Assembly: GCF_021168475.1 (NCBI RefSeq)
Contig: NZ_JAJOZT010000001.1
Span: 124,001 to 188,000 of the forward strand
Length of the DNA: 64,000 nucleotides
Direction: 5' to 3'
Source: Pseudoclavibacter sp. 13-3
GTDB lineage: Bacteria > Actinomycetota > Actinomycetes > Actinomycetales > Microbacteriaceae
Each line of letters starts with the position of its first letter. Position 1 is the first letter of the stretch. This document shows positions 34,047 to 41,627 of this stretch, one piece after another. The notes under the pieces are model-generated. The model was not told the DNA's origin. It worked only from the letters and a program-made list of their open reading frames with translations, and did not search any database. The position numbers and the translations under genes were made by a program.

Positions 34047-34911
34047 GCGCCTGAGGCGTCGAAACGTCGTCGTCGTACCGACCGACCTGCGATGCGTCGA
34101 TCAGCGTGATGAGGCGGTCGGCGATCACCTCGTTGCCGATCTCGTTCGGGTGGTCGCCGTCGGCGAGAATCCACTCGGGATGCCCCTGCATGATCTGCCC
34201 CACGTCGAGATAGGTCGCGTGGATCTCGCCGGCGGCCCGCCGCACGTCGTCACGAATCTGCGGCAGTGAACCCGGCTCGTCGGCCGCGTTCCAGAAGGGC
34301 GAGACCACATAGATCGTGGCCTGCGGGTACCGGTCGCGCAGATCGGTGAAGAAGTCGAGCACGGCGTCGTACTGGTCCCCGAGGTCGTCCCATGCGCCGA
34401 TGTCGTTGCCACCGCCGGTGACCATGACGACGTCGGCCGCGGGGTCGGGCAGACTGTCGAGCACGTCTTGATAGTCGGGTCGCGGGTCGTCGGGAGTTCC
34501 CCAGGCGGTCACGTAGCCGGTGCCGCCCAATGCCACGTTGTTCTCCGTCCACCCCATGCGCTCGGCGATGAGGGTGGTGAACCGCGCGGTCGGGTCGTCG
34601 AGAACCTCGCCTGACGTGTACGAGTCACCGATCACCAGCATGTCGGCACCAACGTGCCGAGTCGGGCCGTCATGTTCGCCGGCGGCGCTGGGCCGGTCTG
34701 GTGTCGCCGGCGCGCCCGATGCGGATGCCGTGGTGCCGTTCGAGGAGCCATCGTGACTCGCCGCGTGGTCACCACGCGGGTCACCGGTCGTCGCCGAACT
34801 CGGTGCGAGTCGAGCGCCTGCGTCAGGCGAGGTCGACAGGAGGATTCCCCCGGCGACGGTCGCCGCGGTGGCCGCGGCTCCGATCGTTCTGCGCACCCAT
34901 TTGCCTTGCAC
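34036..34911 (-). CDS. Secreted SGNH/GDSL hydrolase
   Basis: A 291-residue protein with a signal peptide (RRTIGAAATAATVAGGILLS), a low-complexity Ser/Gly/Pro linker to ~residue 85, and an SGNH hydrolase domain. Blocks visible: VIGDSYTSG (Ser nucleophile), ALGGTGY, TGGGNDIG (block III Asn) and the Asp-His of DGDHPNEIG. Probably an extracellular esterase or acyl-hydrolase; the substrate is unknown. Confidence 0.85.
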   Translation of the reverse strand: MQGKWVRRTIGAAATAATVAGGILLSTSPDAGARLAPSSATTGDPRGDHAASHDGSSNGTTASASGAPATPDRPSAAGEHDGPTRHVGADMLVIGDSYTSGEVLDDPTARFTTLIAERMGWTENNVALGGTGYVTAWGTPDDPRPDYQDVLDSLPDPAADVVMVTGGGNDIGAWDDLGDQYDAVLDFFTDLRDRYPQATIYVVSPFWNAADEPGSLPQIRDDVRRAAGEIHATYLDVGQIMQGHPEWILADGDHPNEIGNEVIADRLITLIDASQVGRYDDDVSTPQALRD

Positions 34912-34932
34912 AGCGACGATGATACTCCCGTC

Positions 34933-35856
34933 TCAGGAGCGCGGCGGAGGGCTGATCTTGAGACGCTCCTCGGCACGCCTGACGCCGCGCACCTGTGGGT
35001 GGTGGCGTGCGATGACGAAGACGCCGCCGACACCGACCGCACCCGTGATCACGAAGGCGACCAGCATCCACAGGGGCGCCTTCGTCGCCTCTTCGAGCAC
35101 GATCATGCCGATCAGCACGGCGACCAGCGGATCGATCACGGTGAGCCCGGCCATGACCAGATCAGGCGGCCCCGAGGCGTGGGCGTTCTGCACGAACCAC
35201 GACCCGAGCGCAGCGGTCACGGCCAGGGCGAGGGCGGTGACGATGGTGAGCCATTCGAAGTCGCCGTCGCGTACGCGGGCGACCAGCAGTTTGGCGAGGG
35301 TCGAGACGAAGGCGAAGAGCACACCAGCACCGATGATGTAGACGACGGCACGTGTTCTGCGGCCGAACAGGGCGAAGCCGATGGCGAAGACGACCAGCAC
35401 GCAGGCGAGCAGCACCAGTACGGCGAGGAGGCGCTGATCGGTGACGGGATGGTCTTCGGCGATGGTCGCGGCCATGAAGACGAAGAGTCCGATGCCGACC
35501 ATGCACATCGCCACACCGGTCAGCACCGAACGGCCGATGTGCAGACTGGCCAGGTGCGCGTTCAGGTAGGTCGTCAGCACGAGTGCGATGATTCCGATCG
35601 GCTGCACGACCATGATCGGAGCCATGCTCAGCGCGGTGACCTGCACGACCACGGAGAGCCCGAGCAGCAGCGTGCCGAACACCCAGCGCTTCGAGCGGAA
35701 GAGGTTCAGCAGCTCGCGCAGGCTGAATCCGCCCGTGCCCGCATGCTCGTCGATGCTCTTGTCGGTCTTGGCGACGCCGGAGCTCTGCATCTGGGTGCCG
35801 ATGGACATGATCACGGCGCCCAGCGCTGCGATCAGGATGGCGATGGCATTGCCCAC
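34933..35856 (-). CDS. DMT/NIPA-like membrane transporter
   Basis: A 307-residue protein with about nine membrane helices (first IAILIAALGAVIMSIGTQ, last LVAFVITGAVGVGGVFVIA) and an EamA/DUF803-like layout of two repeats. NIPA-like members are thought to carry Mg2+ or metabolites. The GTG at 35,856 was chosen because the N-terminal helix begins at once; the frame continues upstream only antisense to def. Confidence 0.75.
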   Translation of the reverse strand: MGNAIAILIAALGAVIMSIGTQMQSSGVAKTDKSIDEHAGTGGFSLRELLNLFRSKRWVFGTLLLGLSVVVQVTALSMAPIMVVQPIGIIALVLTTYLNAHLASLHIGRSVLTGVAMCMVGIGLFVFMAATIAEDHPVTDQRLLAVLVLLACVLVVFAIGFALFGRRTRAVVYIIGAGVLFAFVSTLAKLLVARVRDGDFEWLTIVTALALAVTAALGSWFVQNAHASGPPDLVMAGLTVIDPLVAVLIGMIVLEEATKAPLWMLVAFVITGAVGVGGVFVIARHHPQVRGVRRAEERLKISPPPRS

Positions 35857-35967
35857 GAATTCACGTCCTGTTCGATCGGTGCCTCCATGGTATCGGTCGA
35901 GCTCGACGCGTCGGCTCTGTGGCGCGGTGCGTCGGCCGATCGTGGAGTCACGGCGGATAATGGAGCC

Positions 35968-36534
35968 ATGACCATTCTTCCCATCGTGGTGACGGGCGAG
36001 CCCGTGCTGCACCACGTCGCCCAGCCTGTGACCGCTTTCGATGACGACCTGCGCACCCTGGTCGCCGACATGTTCGAAACCATGTACGAAGCGCCGGGGG
36101 TCGGGCTCGCCGCACCACAGGTCGGGGTCGACGCACGACTCTTCGTCTACGGCTGGACCGACGATCACGGTACCGAGCACACCGGCGTTGCGGCGAATCC
36201 GGAACTCTGGGTCACTCCCCTGCCCATCGGCGAACTCGACGACGACGAAGATGCAGAGGGCTGCCTCTCGGTGCCGGGCCTGAGATTCCCGACCCGCCGA
36301 TCGACGCGGGCGATTCTCAAGGCTCAGGACGAGAACGGAGAGCACTACGAGGCGCACGCCGAAGGCTGGCTCGCTCGCATCTTCCAGCATGAGTACGACC
36401 ATCTCGACGGCGTTCTCTACGTAGATCGTCTGGAGGATCCCCACGCCTATGCCGCGCGCAAGATCATCCGCAAACAGAAATGGGGCCGGCCAGGGCTTTC
36501 TTGGACACCCGGAATCGACGACATCGACGCATGA
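35968..36534 (+). CDS. def: Peptide deformylase
   Basis: A 188-residue enzyme removing formyl from N-terminal fMet. All three motifs are present: GVGLAAPQVG, EGCLSVPG and HEYDHLDG (Cys and two His bind the metal, Glu is catalytic). The ATG follows GGAGCC and a close GATAAT. Monocistronic; a hairpin follows the stop. Confidence 0.95.
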   Translation: MTILPIVVTGEPVLHHVAQPVTAFDDDLRTLVADMFETMYEAPGVGLAAPQVGVDARLFVYGWTDDHGTEHTGVAANPELWVTPLPIGELDDDEDAEGCLSVPGLRFPTRRSTRAILKAQDENGEHYEAHAEGWLARIFQHEYDHLDGVLYVDRLEDPHAYAARKIIRKQKWGRPGLSWTPGIDDIDA

Positions 36535-36557
36535 AGACGATGCCGACGCAGAAAAAA

Positions 36558-36600
36558 GTCTGCTGACCTCACAGGGGGGGGGGAAGCGAGATCAGCAGAC
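36558..36600 (+). terminator. Hairpin with G10 loop after def
   Basis: GTCTGCTGA(C)CTC at 36,558-36,570 pairs with GAG(A)TCAGCAGAC at 36,588-36,600, giving a 12-bp stem with one opposed mismatch. The loop holds ten consecutive G (36,574-36,583). It lies 24 bases after the def stop. It may end transcription of def, though no T-run follows. Confidence 0.55.
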
Positions 36601-36699
36601 ACGAAATAGTACGTAGATCGCCGGCGCAGATGCAAACCCTGGGCAGGTCATCGGCGCAGATGGCGACCGAGTCGCGCATCCCCTGACACTCGGTCGAGA

Positions 36700-36780
36700 C
36701 GCGATGGCAGGATTCGAACCTGCGACGGCTGGCGCGACGGGCTATGAGACCGTCTCCTTCGTCCACTTGGATACACCGCG
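36700..36780 (-). tRNA. Atypical tRNA with CAT anticodon and long variable arm
   Basis: An 81-base cloverleaf: acceptor CGCGGTG/CATCGCG (one G-T), 3-bp D-stem TCC/GGA, anticodon loop CTCATAG with CAT, T-arm GCAGG-TTCGAAT-CCTGC. The variable region is ~13 bases (class II-like), the base pair closing the anticodon loop is a T-C mismatch and the discriminator is T. This is neither a normal initiator, elongator Met nor Ile2 tRNA. It could be a specialised or decaying tRNA. Confidence 0.7.
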
Positions 36781-36937
36781 TTGAAGTGCCCATGCTACGG
36801 CGAGTCAGTTTTGCGGCGGGCAAGATGACAGAGTGTGAACCGGCGCGGCGCGCCCTGCATGAGATGATTGTGCGTGACGGCGACGTGTCGCGCACCGCGC
36901 CACGAGCCGAACATGCAACGCATCGAGGAGCAAGACT

Positions 36938-37183
36938 ATGAACGCGCCAAGCGCCAAGAACGAACCGGGCCGCAAGATCCAAGCCGTGAGCCACGGCCTC
37001 ACATTCACTTCGCTGATTCTCGTCATCGTGTCGCTGGGCCTGTTCATCGGTGGCGGCTTCGTGCTCGGAAACGCGCCGATGAAGGGCGACGCCGGGCTGT
37101 GGGAGCACCTGCTCGGCCTGCTCATGATGACGGCCGGGTTCTTCACCGCACTGCAGGTCTCGACCTGGTTCTCGAACGACTGA
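36938..37183 (+). CDS. Small two-helix membrane protein
   Basis: An 81-residue protein with hydrophobic helices at about residues 20-44 (LTFTSLILVIVSLGLFIGGGFVL) and 55-75. GAGGAG precedes the ATG by 7 bases. Families of this size and build are common and uncharacterised in Micrococcales. A GC hairpin follows at 37,210-37,231. Confidence 0.65.
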   Translation: MNAPSAKNEPGRKIQAVSHGLTFTSLILVIVSLGLFIGGGFVLGNAPMKGDAGLWEHLLGLLMMTAGFFTALQVSTWFSND

Positions 37184-37209
37184 TTCGCCCGGCGACGAAA
37201 CGTCGAACG

Positions 37210-37231
37210 CCTCTGCCCTGAGCGGCAGGGG
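37210..37231 (+). terminator. GC hairpin downstream of the small membrane gene
   Basis: CCTCTGCC and GGCAGGGG pair (one G-T) around CTGAGC, followed by TGTTCTG. Position 27 bases after the stop suggests a weak terminator. Confidence 0.45.
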
Positions 37232-37341
37232 TGTTCTGCGTCTCTCGACACGCCCGAGGCTGCCGCTGAGAACCTGTAGAACTGCCTGAGTTTGGCGTCA
37301 CGACAGCCAGTTGCTATTATGGAGAAGTTGCAACGCGGTAT

Positions 37342-37414
<73 letters not shown>

Positions 37415-37415
37415 C

Positions 37416-37457
37416 AAAAGCCCCAGCCGGTCGAATCATCCTGGCGGGGGCTTTTTT
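37416..37457 (+). terminator. Terminator of tRNA-Asn
   Basis: AAAAGCCCC and GGGGCTTTT form the stem, followed by more T. It is bidirectional in shape and could also end the convergent nrdI transcript. Confidence 0.85.
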
Positions 37458-37467
37458 CATGCCCTGT

Positions 37468-37902
37468 TCATGCTCTCTGCCGATGATGCCTCTCCTCCAA
37501 CTGCTGGTCGAGCTCCTCGAGAATCTCTCTGCACCTGGCCACGTCTTCCTGCGTGCCGGAGAGCTCGAATTCGAAGAGCATGGGCCGCCCGGAGCGCGCG
37601 GCGATCTGTCGTGCCGCTGCCTGGTAGTGCTCACCGAAGTTCCGGTTGCCAGATCCGATGACTCCGACCATCTGCCGACGATTCTGCGCCGAGGCGAGAA
37701 ACTTCAGCACAGCCTTCGGCAGCGTGTCATTGTCGCCGTTGCCCGCCTTGTACGAGGGCGTCAGGAGTACCCATGGGCCGTCGGTGACGCTGTTGCGCAC
37801 ATCATGGTCTGAGAGATCACGGACCTCCCGTTTCAGGTGCCCGGCGAACCGGCGCACGAGACCGCTCGCCGACGAGTAGAAGTAGATTGGCGTCTCTCTC
37901 AT
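37468..37902 (-). CDS. nrdI: NrdI flavodoxin-like protein
   Basis: A 144-residue flavodoxin-like protein: IYFYSSASGLVRRFA at the phosphate loop, PWVLLTPSYKAGN, and MVGVIGSGNRNFGEHY, matching NrdI, which activates the dimanganese centre of class Ib ribonucleotide reductase. No nrdE/F/H is adjacent here. Start uncertain: ATGs also at 37,911 and 37,914. Confidence 0.8.
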   Translation of the reverse strand: MRETPIYFYSSASGLVRRFAGHLKREVRDLSDHDVRNSVTDGPWVLLTPSYKAGNGDNDTLPKAVLKFLASAQNRRQMVGVIGSGNRNFGEHYQAAARQIAARSGRPMLFEFELSGTQEDVARCREILEELDQQLEERHHRQRA

Positions 37903-37997
37903 GCCTACCATCATGCCCCTTGCCGGTGCTCGCCCTGAACTGCCGCAGGGCGCGCTGCACGATCGATCAGCAGACTGGGTATCACGCCATCAGAGGT

Positions 37998-38609
37998 TCA
38001 CGGGTGGAGCGTGGCCGCCAGAGCGGCAACCTGCGCACTGCGCCGGGCGTCGACCTCGCCGAGATCCTGCGAGTCGTGGGAGCAGAACGCGCGGGGCAGC
38101 AGCATTCCGGAGAGAATGCCGCAGATCTCATCCGCATTCGGCATCTCGTCGATCTCTCCCCGATCGACCGACCGTTCGAGAGCGGATCGGACAGCACTGC
38201 GAAAGGCCCTGGCGAAGTCTCTGCTCGACAGCTGTCTGGACCGGTCGCCCGACGAGCCTCGGTAGGCCAGATACGGCAGCACCGAACGCAGAAAACGATC
38301 GTTCAGCCGTTCGACGCAGGCGAGCTGAATGGCACAGAGGTCTTCTTCGAGAGATCCATGGTCTGATGTGGTGAACGCTGTGGTTCGTGAGTCGACGATG
38401 ATCAGCAGCATCTCATCGAGGTTCGTGAAACGGCGATAGAAGGCCGGTCTCGTCGTCTTCGCCGCAGAGACGACCGAAGATATCGTCACTGCGCTGAGCC
38501 CGTGCGTGAGCGTGATGTCGACGACAGCCGCGGTGATGGCCTGTGAGATGCCCTCATCGAGAGGCCGACCGACGCCCCCGAGTGCCGACATGCGTTCGGG
38601 GGCAGTCAC
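37998..38609 (-). CDS. TetR-family regulator
   Basis: A 203-residue protein with an N-terminal helix-turn-helix (LTHGLSAVTISSVVSAAKTTRPAFYRRFTNLDEM) and an all-helical C-terminal ligand domain. A perfect 12-bp inverted repeat lies 29 bases upstream of the start and could be its operator. The target genes are not evident; the GNAT gene upstream is on the same strand. Confidence 0.85.
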   Translation of the reverse strand: MTAPERMSALGGVGRPLDEGISQAITAAVVDITLTHGLSAVTISSVVSAAKTTRPAFYRRFTNLDEMLLIIVDSRTTAFTTSDHGSLEEDLCAIQLACVERLNDRFLRSVLPYLAYRGSSGDRSRQLSSRDFARAFRSAVRSALERSVDRGEIDEMPNADEICGILSGMLLPRAFCSHDSQDLGEVDARRSAQVAALAATLHP

Positions 38610-38637
38610 AGGACTCCTTGTTGAGGCGAATCAAACT

Positions 38638-38669
38638 GTTCGTCTCGGGCCCGAAGACCCGAGACGAAC
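38638..38669. promoter_or_regulatory. Perfect 12-bp inverted repeat upstream of tetR
   Basis: GTTCGTCTCGGG and CCCGAGACGAAC flank an 8-base loop. It is placed between the GNAT gene (ending 38,758) and tetR (starting 38,609), both minus strand. Either a TetR operator or the terminator of the upstream transcript; no long T-run follows, which favours the operator. Confidence 0.5.
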
Positions 38670-38757
38670 TCCCCCCCCTGCTCCCCCGTTGCACAGTGTA
38701 TCGCATAATCATCATCTGATGTGCCAGATGTACACGCGCTGCCAGCATCGCCCAAGT

Positions 38758-39216
38758 TCACATCGGCATGCGTCCGACGGACTCGCCATAGGGCGTCTCG
38801 CCGATGGTCTCGAAGCCGACGTGCTCGAAGAACGGGCCGGGCCCCTCCTCCCCCGGTTCATAGATCACGTAGAGCGCCGCGCAGCCGCGTGAGCGAGCTT
38901 CGTCGGCCAGTGCATCGACCGCGAATCGTCCGATGCCTCGCCCCTGACCACGTGCATCGACATGGATGCGCCAGAGCGCAGCGCTGAACTCGTCGCGGTC
39001 GGCGTCGGGGTCGAAGCTGCCGTGGATGAAACCGACCACTTCATCGGTCTCGTCATCGACGACGACCCGTTGCCATGCGGTGTCGGGATTCACCACCGAG
39101 ACGGCAGCAGAGTACGAGACGGGGGCGATGTACTGCGCCTGGCCGGGCTTCAACGAGAGCGCGTTCGCCGCGATGATGTATTTCGCGTTCAGTTGTTCAA
39201 GTCTCAATGTGCTCAT
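38758..39216 (-). CDS. GNAT-family acetyltransferase
   Basis: A 152-residue protein with acetyl-CoA motif A (VDARGQGRGIGRFAVDAL) and the following YVIYEPGEEGPGPFFEHVGF. The acceptor is unknown. Start at 39,216; the longer frame upstream has no family similarity. Confidence 0.8.
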   Translation of the reverse strand: MSTLRLEQLNAKYIIAANALSLKPGQAQYIAPVSYSAAVSVVNPDTAWQRVVVDDETDEVVGFIHGSFDPDADRDEFSAALWRIHVDARGQGRGIGRFAVDALADEARSRGCAALYVIYEPGEEGPGPFFEHVGFETIGETPYGESVGRMPM

Positions 39217-39349
39217 GGCAGCATCATATGGCACCTCGCCGGCGAACACCTGAGCATATACGTCTGCACGCGCCCGACCGCGACCTCGCGCTGCGCTGGG
39301 CCCGGCTCGTCGACGGGCCTGCTGCACGCGTGGGGGATGATGGCGTGGT

Positions 39350-40621
39350 CTAGTGCGTCGCAGTCGCGCTGGCCGCACCGCGCGTGGGGCGCGGCACCGG
39401 GGTGAGGCGCTGGAGCAGCTCGACATGTTCTGGGGTGAGATCGGCTGTGCTGTTCACACCCAGCAGCTGCAGAGTGCGGGTGTACTCGCCGCGCAGCAGT
39501 TCGAGCACTTTGGCGACGCCCTCTCTGCCCGCAGCCATCAGCCCGTAGAGGTAGGCGCGCCCGATCATCGCCATGTCGGCACCGTTGGCCACGGCGGCGA
39601 CGATGTCAGCCCCGTTCATGATGCCTGTGTCGATGAGGATGGAATAGTCGTCGCCGAGCTCGGCGCGCACTTCGGGAAGCAGATGCAGCGGCACCGGCGC
39701 ACGGTCGAGCTGCCGGCCGCCGTGATTCGACAGCCAGACGCCGTCGGCGCCGTGGTCGCGCACGCGCTTTGCATCGTCGACGTTCTGAATGCCCTTGACG
39801 ACGAGCTTGCCCTTCCACTGCTCACGAAGCCAGTCGACGTCGTCGAACGAGACGGTGGGGTCGAACATCTGGTTTGCCAGCTCGCCGACCGTGCCCTGCC
39901 ACGAGTCCAGTGCTGCGAATCTCAGCGGCTCGGTCGTCAAGAAGTTGAACCACCACCAAGGGCGCACCGCCCCGTTCAGGAACGTCTTGCCGGTGAGCCT
40001 CGGTGGGATGGTCATGCCATTGCGCACGTCTCGAAGACGGGCGCCGGCCACTGCGGTGTCGACGGTCACGATCAGCGTGTCGATGCCCGCCTTCTGCGCG
40101 CGCTCGATCAGGTTCAGCGACCGGTCGCGCTCTCTCCAGAGGTAGAGCTGGAACCAGTTGCGCCCGCCTGGTGTGCTCTGGGCGAGGGTCTCGATCGATG
40201 TGGTGCCCATGCACGACAGGCTGAAGGGGACTCCCGCGTCGCGCGCCGCCTCACCTGCGGCGACCTCGCCCTCATGATTCATCATGCGCACGAAGCCGGT
40301 CGGACAGATGCCGAGCGGCATTGCCGCCGTGCTCCCGAGCACCTCGGTGCTGGTGTCGATCTCGGCGATGTCGCGCAGCACCGAGGGGTGGAAGACGATG
40401 TCTCGATAGGCCTGCCGCGCGCGCCGCAGGCTGATCTCGCTCTCAGCCGCGCCGTCGGTGTAGTCGAAGGCCACCTTCGGTGTGCGACGCTTTGCGATCT
40501 GTCGGATGTCCCAGAGATCTGCCGCCTTGTCGAGCCGGCGCTTCTTGCCGTTCGGCTCGAACGGCTTCAGCCGCAGAAACTGGCTGAACTCTCTGGGGTC
40601 TGGAAATCGGCGCTTCGTCAT
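39350..40621 (-). CDS. lldD: FMN-dependent alpha-hydroxy-acid (L-lactate) dehydrogenase
   Basis: A 423-residue FMN enzyme of the LldD/glycolate oxidase family. Visible: DYTDGAAESE, PLGICPTGF, SLSCMGTTSIE, WFQLYLWRERD, KGIQNVDDA and the catalytic His-Arg segment WLSNHGGRQLDRAP, with SILIDTGI near the phosphate site. It oxidises L-lactate or a related 2-hydroxy acid at the membrane. A D-2-hydroxyacid dehydrogenase gene lies upstream on the same strand. Confidence 0.85.
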   Translation of the reverse strand: MTKRRFPDPREFSQFLRLKPFEPNGKKRRLDKAADLWDIRQIAKRRTPKVAFDYTDGAAESEISLRRARQAYRDIVFHPSVLRDIAEIDTSTEVLGSTAAMPLGICPTGFVRMMNHEGEVAAGEAARDAGVPFSLSCMGTTSIETLAQSTPGGRNWFQLYLWRERDRSLNLIERAQKAGIDTLIVTVDTAVAGARLRDVRNGMTIPPRLTGKTFLNGAVRPWWWFNFLTTEPLRFAALDSWQGTVGELANQMFDPTVSFDDVDWLREQWKGKLVVKGIQNVDDAKRVRDHGADGVWLSNHGGRQLDRAPVPLHLLPEVRAELGDDYSILIDTGIMNGADIVAAVANGADMAMIGRAYLYGLMAAGREGVAKVLELLRGEYTRTLQLLGVNSTADLTPEHVELLQRLTPVPRPTRGAASATATH

Positions 40622-40655
40622 TGTGTGTCTGCTCTCTTGTCTTCTGTCTCGCGAC

Positions 40656-41585
40656 TCAGTAGCCGGCCTGCTTGTCGACCACGCCGGCGAACTCGACGGT
40701 GCTGCCGCCGTCGGTCTCGCCGAGGAATGCGCGCACGTTGTGACTGATCCGGGCTGACAGCGGCTTCTGCGCCATCGCCCAGGTGTTCGCCGTGTGCGGC
40801 GTGATGATGACGTTGCCCGCCGACCACAGCGGGTGCCCGTCGGGCAGCGGCTCGGGATCGGTCACGTCGACGCCGGCGCCCGCGATCTCGCCCTGCGAGA
40901 CGGCCTCGGCCAGAGCATCCGTGTCAATCTGCGGGCCCCGAGCGATGTTCACGACGACCGCGTCATTCGGCAGCGCCCTGAACTCCTCGGCCGCGAGCAG
41001 ATGCTGTGTGCCCGCGGTGAGCGCAGCAGCCAGGATGACCACGTCGAACTCCCCCATCAGGCTGCGGAACGTCTGATCGTCCACGACTCGATCAGCACCT
41101 TCGACGGGCTGCTGACGACGGCGCACGACCGTGATCTTCGCGCGGAACGGCTGCAGCAGACGCACGATCTCGCGCCCGATGCCGCCGGCGCCGACGACTG
41201 CCACGCGAAGGTCGTAGAGCGAGCGCCCTGCCTGCCCGCTCCAGCTGGTGCGCCGTGCGTAGGGGCCGAGATCACGCAGGGCGGCGAGGGTGAGCGCCAG
41301 AGCGTGCTCGGCGACCGGCTCGTCATATGCGCCCTTCGCCGAGGTGAAGGTGATCGAGCTGTGCTTCGTGAAGACCTCGGTGAACGCATCGACGCCGGCG
41401 AAGGGCAGCTGCACCCAGCGCACCTGCGGGTTGCCGTCGAGCACCTCGCCCAGCTGTGCGGCGCCCTTCGGATCGAGCCAGACCACGCCCTCGGTCTCGG
41501 CGCTGAGCGGCTGCGCCTCGGCTCCGCCGGCTGCGACGGCCTTGACGAACGGACTCTGAGCCTCGGGAAGAACGGTGATCGTCAT
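40656..41585 (-). CDS. D-2-hydroxyacid dehydrogenase
   Basis: A 309-residue NAD(P)-dependent enzyme. The Rossmann motif VVGAGGIGREIV, catalytic Arg in VVNIARGPQID, Glu in VDVTDPEPLPDGHPLW and His in ITPHTANT are all present. It reduces 2-keto acids or oxidises D-2-hydroxy acids. Its position just upstream of lldD suggests shared hydroxy-acid metabolism. Confidence 0.85.
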   Translation of the reverse strand: MTITVLPEAQSPFVKAVAAGGAEAQPLSAETEGVVWLDPKGAAQLGEVLDGNPQVRWVQLPFAGVDAFTEVFTKHSSITFTSAKGAYDEPVAEHALALTLAALRDLGPYARRTSWSGQAGRSLYDLRVAVVGAGGIGREIVRLLQPFRAKITVVRRRQQPVEGADRVVDDQTFRSLMGEFDVVILAAALTAGTQHLLAAEEFRALPNDAVVVNIARGPQIDTDALAEAVSQGEIAGAGVDVTDPEPLPDGHPLWSAGNVIITPHTANTWAMAQKPLSARISHNVRAFLGETDGGSTVEFAGVVDKQAGY

Positions 41586-41627
41586 GGGACTCCTCTGTGT
41601 GATGGCTGAATCGTGCGGGCGACGTGC

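Noticed and set aside
34654-35967. Long plus-strand frame leading into def
   Set aside because: It is antisense to the SGNH and transporter genes; def starts at 35,968 with a Shine-Dalgarno and normal length.
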